Shown in pieces: positions 56,990 through 64,000 of a stretch of 64,000 bases of DNA (position 1 is its first letter; every line of letters begins with the position of its first letter). The position numbers were made by a program, and so were the translations under genes. The notes beneath the pieces are model-generated. The model saw nothing but the letters and a program-made list of their open reading frames with translations, searched no databases and was not told the origin of the DNA. Source of the DNA: Pocillopora verrucosa (taxonomy: Eukaryota; Cnidaria; Anthozoa; Scleractinia; Pocilloporidae); contig NC_089323.1 in assembly GCF_036669915.1 (NCBI RefSeq), positions 12,106,828 through 12,170,827 on the forward strand, given 5' to 3'.

Positions 56990-57475
56990 ACCCTAGTTGT
57001 AAGAAAGGAATCTAAGACCCGTGGATGTAATGAAAACATTCACAATCTATATCGACATCTGCGTGCAGACCCCTAGATATAAGATTTTACCATCAGAATA
57101 AACATTAGGACATAGGTTTCACATGAATGTGACATTGTAAGGTCAATATCAACATCTGATCACAGGAATGCACTAGATTTGTGATCAACACAGACCCCTA
57201 ATTGTAAGATTTTATGATCAATATATATATCTGGGCAGAGATCTGTTCACATTGATTTGAACCCCTGTATGTAAGGAACAGTGATCAATATCAACATCTG
57301 GGCACAGACCTGTCATGTAAGACACGTTGATTTGAACCCCTGACTGTAAGGAACAATGATCAATATCAACAGCTGGGCACAGACCTGTCCTGTAAGATAC
57401 ACTGATACAAGCCCCTGATTGTAAGAACCCCTGGTTTTGAGAACCCCTGATTGTAAGAACGCCTTGACTTTATTC
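56990..57475. repeat. Satellite-like tandem repeat
   Basis: Units of about 67-75 bp with GATCAATATCAACATCTGGG, CACAGACCTGT, GTAAGA and GAACCCCTG-TGTAAGG. Clear unit starts at 57,216, 57,283 and 57,358; more diverged units lie before. It ends in short repeats of CCCCTGATTGTAAGAA. No protein coding. Confidence 0.75.
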
Positions 57476-57479
57476 ACCT

Positions 57480-58080
57480 TCATTATTCACTGAAGCATAC
57501 ATCAAATAATGATTTTTTCCTCAGGGGCAGGTGCAAATAAGAAATAAATATTTCTGAATTTGGTGCATTTGCTGTCATTTGCAATACAATTCATTTCTAC
57601 TCCTGTCAAGCTCCAACCAGATTTAATTATTTGGCTGATTTAAAATTTGCTAAAATCAAAGAAGGCTGAGATGTTGAACAAACACTAAAATTTGGCTTGT
57701 CATATAATACTGTGGATGTGGTAGTAAGACATATGAAAATTCATGCCAACATGAGTACATGATTATATAAATACACTCCAGTCAGGGAGGTATGAAACTT
57801 GGTGCATTGCCAATCCAACCAAATCATCATGCCCAAATTCTGGGAGGAAATCTCATGATGGATATTGAATAAATACTTTAGATTACATCACTCAAAAATA
57901 GAAATGAAAGTTTATGGATTGAGTCAAGAATTGAACTATCAAATAAAAAAATACATTATTGATTCTTGAAAGTGTGCAGAAAAAAAAATGTTTTGATGAA
58001 AGTATTCTTCATCAATATTGCTATTATTTCCCTCAAGTTTTAAAATAGGAATTGGACTTTATTTCAAACCACTGACTATA
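57480..58080. other. No feature seen
   Basis: AT-rich unique sequence without open frames or repeats I could support. It may hold the last exon or 3'UTR of the minus-strand gene to the right. Confidence 0.4.
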
Positions 58081-58085
58081 CTTAC

Positions 58086-61000
58086 AACTGTACTGTCTCC
58101 ACAGCCATTTCCCTTGCTGTCACAGTCACATGGTTGTTTAGAATATTCCTAGAAAATATATCAAAAATTACATTGCTCTTCTGTGCTTTGATCACCAAAA
58201 GAAATGTTAACTTTTCACTGAAAAAAGACTTGAAGTGGATATTATTTCAATTATATTTCATAATTGTCTCTCTATGAATCCTTGCAAGCCTTCTTTTTTG
58301 GATCTAGAAATGAATGATCAAATGTAGTGCTTAACTTGCATTAAAGAATATTCACCGGTGTTTTCCCAAGACTTATTAAGGGAATAATTTCTTCAGTGTT
58401 CAAAGAGTTGCACATGAACCATTTGAATTATCATTTCAATCCTAAAAATATCACTTTAATTGCCTTTCTGGTATTACCAGTGCTGTACATGCAGTACAGA
58501 TTCACAGCATAATGAGGAAATTTGCATTCAATCAACTCTTGAAACTCATGGAGGGAAACCTTCACTACACTGGCAAAGTTGCTGGATTTTTTCATCATAT
58601 GGGAATTATAAAGAGCATCAATTATTTAGACCATCAATTGCAAGCAAAGTTATAGCAAGGATTTGACTAAAAACAAGAACTCCAAATATCCAGTAGTCAA
58701 TCAAAGCAAAATTTCATACTTTGTACCAGAGTTTTCGCAGTTTTAATGAAGTACAGACATTTCCACCACAGTTTCATCTGGCCTTCTTTGCCAAGATCAG
58801 TCTGTCAAATAAAATTGGTGCATTTGAATTATTTTACTTTAGTAGATAACTAACATGGGGCATAAAAGTGATAACCTCCTCACTTCCTGGTCTAATGTAA
58901 TAGCAATTGTGATGATTTTAAAAATTATCCTCAATAACATTATAATTACTATTAACAGTTTCTTATAATACCACTAAATTATCTCTGGTAAAAAAAACAA
59001 ATGCCTTCATGAACACTTATGGTACTGGTGTATGCATTTCTGTTGATAAGTATTTCTTGAAGTACTTAACTTCCAGATATTTTTCATGTTTATTTATTTC
59101 TACCTGTATGTTGTTATAGAATATCAATTAAAAAAATTATTTACCTCGTTTTCTGTGTCTTAAGGTCTTCTGTCTGCCTTTGAAAGAAGTGAGACACACA
59201 TGTAAATAGATATGTCCAGATTTAGAGGTTTATTTTGAAGTAACACAACTGTAAATGTGCCATGATGCTAATATTCTGCTCTTAAAAGGGTCACAAATCA
59301 TTTAAAGATATGCTGAAGCTTGAACTTACTATAGCCTCTGTTTGGGTACATTTTGCCCTGTCAGAAGCCTTCTGCAACATTGGAATTCATGAGTAATTCA
59401 TGACAGCACTTTATAAAATACATTTCAAATAAAGCCAACAATCATATTTCCATTTTCCTCAGTCCTCTTTGTATTTTAATTTTTCTATTTTATGAATAAA
59501 AAAATATGCATCATGATTTCTTTTTCTAATAGCAGTTTACATCAATGTACCTAATATTTGTTTTTCCAGTGCATACTGCCATCTGTATATAGTGAACAGG
59601 TGGTATATGCAGATAAAACTATCTTTAGCACATAAATCTGAATAAATTCTATGCTTCTAATTTCATCTGTGATCTATAAAACTTAAGGACCTTCTTGGTC
59701 TTGCTGTGCCCTTAGAGCTCTATCCCCTTTGCAAGAGATCCCTGTAAATTCAAATTAACATAGTTTGAGTTGGAAAATTATGGGAATTATAGTTAATGAA
59801 ATAAACAAGACACTGTGACATTTACCTGTGAGCTTTAAGCGCACAGGAAGCCTCCTTGCCTTGCCTGATTGCCTTAATCAGGTTTCTTAGAAGGCAACTG
59901 TCATTTCCTGAAAGATATACCATAATATTAGGGTGGCCAGTTCCTCATCACCACTGCTTTCATCTGGAATCTGAAACAAAAAAAATATTTGGAATCAAAT
60001 AATATGCAAATGAACATTTTAAGATCCAGCAGAGTAACAAGTTACAAATATTTCTTTGTTTACATACTCTCATCTTAACACAAAAAAAAAAATAGAGGAG
60101 GGGGAGGAGGGGAATTATTACACTGGGTCTCAAATTCTCTCAACCTCCTGAGTGTCAAGATGAAAATGTGAAAAATTTCTCTATTGCTTTTATAGAACAT
60201 TTCTCTTTAAATTAAGGAAAATTTTTTTGATTTAATTCTTGATTTGATTTTCTTAATACATGCTCTGGAAAATACTACTTCCTAATAGCTAACCAAATTA
60301 TGCATCTTACAACCCATAAACTAATCATAATTTGTGTTAACAAATCAAAGTCAAGTTGAAATTTATTACTGTGCGAAAGAAAAAATTTCAGCTCTGAATC
60401 CTTATGAATTTGACAGAAAAATGAATAACATTTTTAAGGATACAATTCCTAAGGGAGGGAACTTCAAGAGGAGGATTTTAAGTAAGCCAAAAATGAATGT
60501 CACTGAGGTTCATCGCTGCTTTTCAAAGTTAAACCTGTGAGTAAAATTTTCATGTCCCATTCTGAATAACAAAGTAAACAATGCTAATGTTAAAGTGTTT
60601 TCTTCCGCTAAGAATATCTCGATAAAATCAAATCAAACACGATAGAGAACGTCTTGTGGGGAATTTTATTGCAGTACTTAAAAGCGAAAATTTCCTGCCC
60701 AAACGTTTTCTGTCTGTGCATTTCCCTGCGTATCTTTTGTCTTTGTATGAGCTCCCTAGAGCTGTTGTCCAACTCACGCTCCCATTTACTGGTATCTAAT
60801 CAAGTTTCATTTCTAACTATCCGATAAGTTTTGAACCAATCCAACGTACCTGGTCTTGGAGAGATGATCACAACTTCATTGCCTCCCGATGCCCCAATTC
60901 CTGATGTTGATTGCCCTGTTAAACATGAAACAAAAGCGAGATCAGGTTAAAATAAAGTCATTCTCTAGGAAAGTATTCTAGATTACTCAAGATCATCTTT

Positions 61001-62125
61001 CCATAGAAGCTGAAATTACTGATAATAAATCTACACCCTTTCGTAAGCTAACTGATTAGTGCCAATCACGTCTTTGCCAAGGAATGTTCTCTAATTTATA
61101 ATCGGTAAATGGCGGGTGCTCGATCGTCCAGGAAAAACCTTCGATGCTGAAAAATGATGTTGATATTCTCATTAATAATCACCTACTGCACCACCTTGAT
61201 CTCGATTCGTCGTGTCTGAAAAAAAGATAAGACGTTATTAAGTCAAAAAGACACTGAATGATGTAGTTGAGCTAAGTGCCGTTTGGGCACAACATGAGTT
61301 ATAGACCTTATCATAATTTGAAACAAATGTCTCATTGAATGAGGCAGATATTCGTAACCGTAATTCAACTAGACATTGTTGTTATCAAATCCCGCGAAAA
61401 GACAGATATCTCTGAATACACTTTGAAACCGAATTTTCTACGCTGCCATCAGAAGACCTGTTCGCCGCATGTACCATGCACCAAACAGTAAAAATTTGAT
61501 TTCATCTCGGGCAATGCCCTCGCTACTCGCACATCGTGGCTCGTGTGGTACTCGCTTGTCATTCTATCACGGGTTGAACTATACCTACACCTCACTTTAC
61601 TTTTGGAAAATCGTGATTGAAAAAATGGTTCCATGATATCGGGGCTGCTATTGCAGCGTGGATATGTCTTACCGTTATGCAAATGTCTTTTTCCCGGAGC
61701 CTTTTTACTGCTAAAGGTAACCTGCCCTGTTTTGTTTAGAATAATCTTACCTCGATCTAATCGCATGAACACCATACAGCAGCTTTTAAACATAGACTTC
61801 AGGGTCTACATGATCGAACCACTCACAGTTCGATAAAAGTGCCAATTAAAAGTAAAGAAAAAACGGTTAATCGACATTTGTTTATTGGGATTATATTTTT
61901 AAACCAAAACTTAACTATTTGTCGGCATTACCTCGACACTTGCCTTCTATTTAGATGCTGGCTGAAAGCAGTTAGTACAATATCCTGAAGATTAGCTGTA
62001 CTGGAATTGTTGGGAAATTCCAGTTCTTTGACTCGTCCAGTACTTTCTAACACCCGCTGGATATTGGGACGTGGTACTCTTAGAAGATCACAGAATCGTA
62101 GCAATACGCGGAAAGAACGTTTCAT
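58086..62125 (-). CDS. Probable multi-exon gene on minus strand, unrecognised
   Basis: Exon candidates with consensus splice sites, 5' to 3': 62,125-61,932 (MKRSFRVLLRFCDLL..., 64 codons, donor GTAATG); 61,215-61,183 (TTNRDQGGAV); 60,915-60,850 (STSGIGASGGNEVVIISPRP); one near 59,975 (ESSGDEE); 59,907-59,826 (NDSCLLRNLIKAIRQGKEAS); 59,741-59,691 (SCKGDRALRAQQDQE); near 59,374-59,335 (KASDRAKCTQTEA); near 59,180-59,143; and 58,148-58,086 (YSKQPCDCDSKGNGCGDS). The second and third join in phase. An alternative first exon (MFKSCCMVFMRLDR, ATG at 61,793) joins the second in phase; the 62,125 exon does not, so the 5' structure is unresolved. Charged, coiled-coil-like middle; no domain recognised. 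Confidence 0.35.
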
Positions 62126-62129
62126 ATTT

Positions 62130-62390
62130 CTTGATCGTTTTGTCCCGCTCGTCGACAGTGCTTCTTGAGTAAGTGATCAGCATAAACCGCTCGAAAGAAA
62201 TGAAACAATATAGAGAGCCGAAACCTTTCGAATGTAGTCACATGTTAATGACATGACATTTAACAACCGACAATTCATAACTGCTCATACTTTCTCGCTT
62301 TCACAGCTATCTGGATCTACCGGAATTACATGTGGGCGCTGGCAGTGCGAACAATCACCTCTAGTGGTTTCCTGAACGATTCCATTTTTT
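62130..62390 (-). promoter_or_regulatory. Putative upstream region of the minus-strand gene
   Basis: Lies 5' of the ATG at 62,125. No TATA box is apparent. Assigned only by position. Confidence 0.25.
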
Positions 62391-62394
62391 CTCA

Positions 62395-62535
62395 GCGTAG
62401 CACTTTGCTAAACCTGTCGCACTTTGTAATATTGCTTGTCGTACCTTGTAATAATGAAAGCTGTTGCCCTTTGTAATAACAGACCATCACACTTTGTAAT
62501 AAAATGGCTTGTAGCACTTTGTAACTAAACTTAAC
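62395..62535 (-). repeat. CACTTTGTAATAA minisatellite
   Basis: Six imperfect units of (G/C)CACTTTGTAATA with spacing 20-25 bp: about 62,400, 62,420, 62,442, 62,466, 62,490 and 62,515. Confidence 0.7.
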
Positions 62536-62639
62536 AGATGATCGGATGGCATCGTAACATGCTGGAAAGTTGATCTTCGGAATGCCAAAAAGTTGCCAAA
62601 AAATTAGCAAAAATTGAAATTGTTGCTACATAAATTTCT

Positions 62640-63039
62640 TGATATTTTTATATAAACGTTTACATAAAGCTTCATTTTTGGCCCTTCACAACAACTTCTA
62701 ACATCGGTCAAGAAAGATAGGTTAGTTGCTCGCAAATATGAGGTCGAAATTTTTGGATAGGTAAGGTAACGCCCTTATCTAAAGAGGGTAAACACGTTAC
62801 GGTTCTATCGCCATATAGGCCCTCTCTCAAACATAAAATAAAAATTAATATTAAAATATTTCTACACTGTCATTATAGAAGGATAAAAATTATTCATAGA
62901 CACAATGTAACAAGCAAGCAAATATAGTTTTGAAAAACTATCTAGAATCTTATTTTAAAATCTAAACTATTTAAAAACATATTAGGTATCTAGAACAAGT
63001 AATTTTGGAGACTCGATATAAAAGGCTACTTAACTATTT
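62640..63039. other. AT-rich region, no feature seen
   Basis: Strongly AT-rich sequence between the minisatellite and the LINE remnant; possibly part of the latter's 3' end. Confidence 0.35.
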
Positions 63040-63240
63040 AAAAGATACTCAAAATTTCCTATCTCTATTTCCTCAGCGATTAAATTCGTATACAATTTCT
63101 TTTTAACATTTATCGCTTTCTTTATGTCAAAAGACAGCTTGTTCCAATTTCCTATAGTTCGTACGCTAAAAGTCCGGCCTCCTTCTGTATTTTTCTTAAA
63201 AATAAGACAACGAAAAGAAAACTCAGAAGTCTAACGGCTA
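63040..63240 (-). pseudogene. C-terminal remnant of a non-LTR retrotransposon ORF2
   Basis: On the minus strand, EFSFRCLIFKKNTEGGRTFS then VRTIGNWNKLSFDIKKAIN and KKLYTNLIAEE. The GGRTF.V....WN.L...IK....VKKK pattern is typical of the extreme C-terminus of CR1/L2/Jockey-type reverse-transcriptase proteins. The reverse-transcriptase core is not in the window. Confidence 0.55.
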
Positions 63241-64000
63241 GCTGATTATCCGTTACAAGGACCGTTAGACAAGGGTCGTTATAGGTCGGCGAGACGTTGC
63301 CAAGTGACAGATTATGTGTTCTAAAGGTCGATGAAAATTCAAGAAATTCGCATAAATCGGAGTTTTCTATGAAACCGTTGACTTTTTCGTGCTTAACAAG
63401 TTCTGTAGGTCACAGTTTAATTGGGACAGGCCTACAAGTGGCCCCAAGGACAACCACCATCCTTGTCAATATTTAATAACGATAATTGTAGCAAAGATTT
63501 GATACTAAATCTGTGACCCCTACACACATCAGGTACCCATGCATGTAACTTCCAATTCACGCACGCACGTGGAACTCCTCTGTCACACCTTGCAAATACT
63601 TTACGCTTTCTTCACACTATGGGTGAAAAACGAAAATAGACAATTTATTTATTCATTCGACTTAAGCAAACTTAATTACTCAACTTTACTGTAAAAACCC
63701 GCTGATGAAGTCTGCCATTGTCAGATGAAACGTTAAGCCTGATTAAACAAATTTTTACTATAATAATTTAAGCTCGGGAAGTGCTATAGTTTAGCAATTA
63801 AAAAAAAGTATTAAAAAATTCTTCATGAAAGAAACTAATAAACTCAGTAAACTCTCGCTTCGAGGAAACCCTACTGTTATGGATAACCCGATGATACGGA
63901 TAGCAGATAATTACCATTACAAACTCGTTCGATACGGAATTAAATTTTGCTGGACGCTGGATATGGACACTATTTTGTTGTCTCAAGGTCGTCCGCATTG
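63241..64000. other. No gene seen at right edge
   Basis: Unique sequence with short ORFs only. A phrase GATGAAGTCTGCCATTGTCA then GATGAAACGTTAAGCC at about 63,705-63,745 resembles retroelement 3' regions but is too short to assign. Confidence 0.35.

Noticed and set aside
57200..57420. CRISPR-like array
   Set aside because: Units of 67-75 bp vary along their whole length without a constant repeat/unique spacer pattern; a satellite in a eukaryotic genome explains it.
61449..61793. 114-aa single ORF on the minus strand
   Set aside because: Only its first 15 codons up to a GTAAGA donor make sense as an exon; the rest is probably intron read-through.

Overview
This is a eukaryotic window: spliced genes with GT-AG introns, TATA/poly(A) signals, dense short interspersed repeats and animal transposons. 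The gene set (MFSD14-type transporter, BTF3, a lineage-specific array of Shisa/CYYR1-like cysteine-rich membrane proteins, and Helitron-like elements with PIF1 helicase, EEP endonuclease and a 2A peptide) and the many short MITE copies with ends like CCCTTTAACTCCC / GGGAGCTAAAGGG suggest an anthozoan cnidarian, probably a stony coral. The species is an inference; no sequence search was possible.

Left third (1-20,600): a complete 12-exon MFSD14/HIAT1 transporter gene on + (333-11,031, 510 aa) runs tail-to-tail against a complete BTF3 (NAC beta) gene on - (coding 19,197 down to 14,786 in 8 coding exons, 157 aa). Introns and the intergenic space carry MITEs, tRNA-derived SINEs, a foldback retroposon with a 13-bp target duplication, and a direct duplication near 14 kb.

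Middle (21,900-50,100): a tandem array of eight related loci, here A to H, all on +. Each intact member encodes a signal peptide, 4-6 small Cys modules (C-x5-C-x5-CC-x3-C), one transmembrane helix followed by a Cys cluster, and a Pro/Tyr-rich tail with PPxY motifs. Only D (30,563-31,321, four modules) and F (44,770-45,687, six modules) are intact. A and B have frameshifts, C and G are remnants, E has two in-frame stops, and H has one stop just after the membrane segment. Flank comparison indicates that the block C + D + Helitron-like fragment was duplicated as G + H + Helitron-like fragment, with E and F between.

Mobile DNA in and after the array: the duplicated - strand Helitron-like fragment encodes, in order, a basic N-terminus, a 2A-like DVEENPGP, a cysteine-protease-like domain, Lys-rich repeats and a DUF6570-like segment. 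In copy 1 it is split by a + strand Helitron2/Helentron-like element (32,508-37,256) with helicase and EEP domains. In copy 2 it is split by a different element (about 52,152-55,694) rich in palindromic GGAATTCC/CCTAGG arrays, which contains two divergent, apparently spliced small genes. A Harbinger-like non-autonomous element (50,843-51,454) lies behind H.

Right end (57,000-64,000): a satellite-like tandem repeat, a probable but unrecognised multi-exon gene on - (about 62,125 down to 58,086), a short minisatellite and the C-terminal remnant of a LINE reverse-transcriptase ORF.
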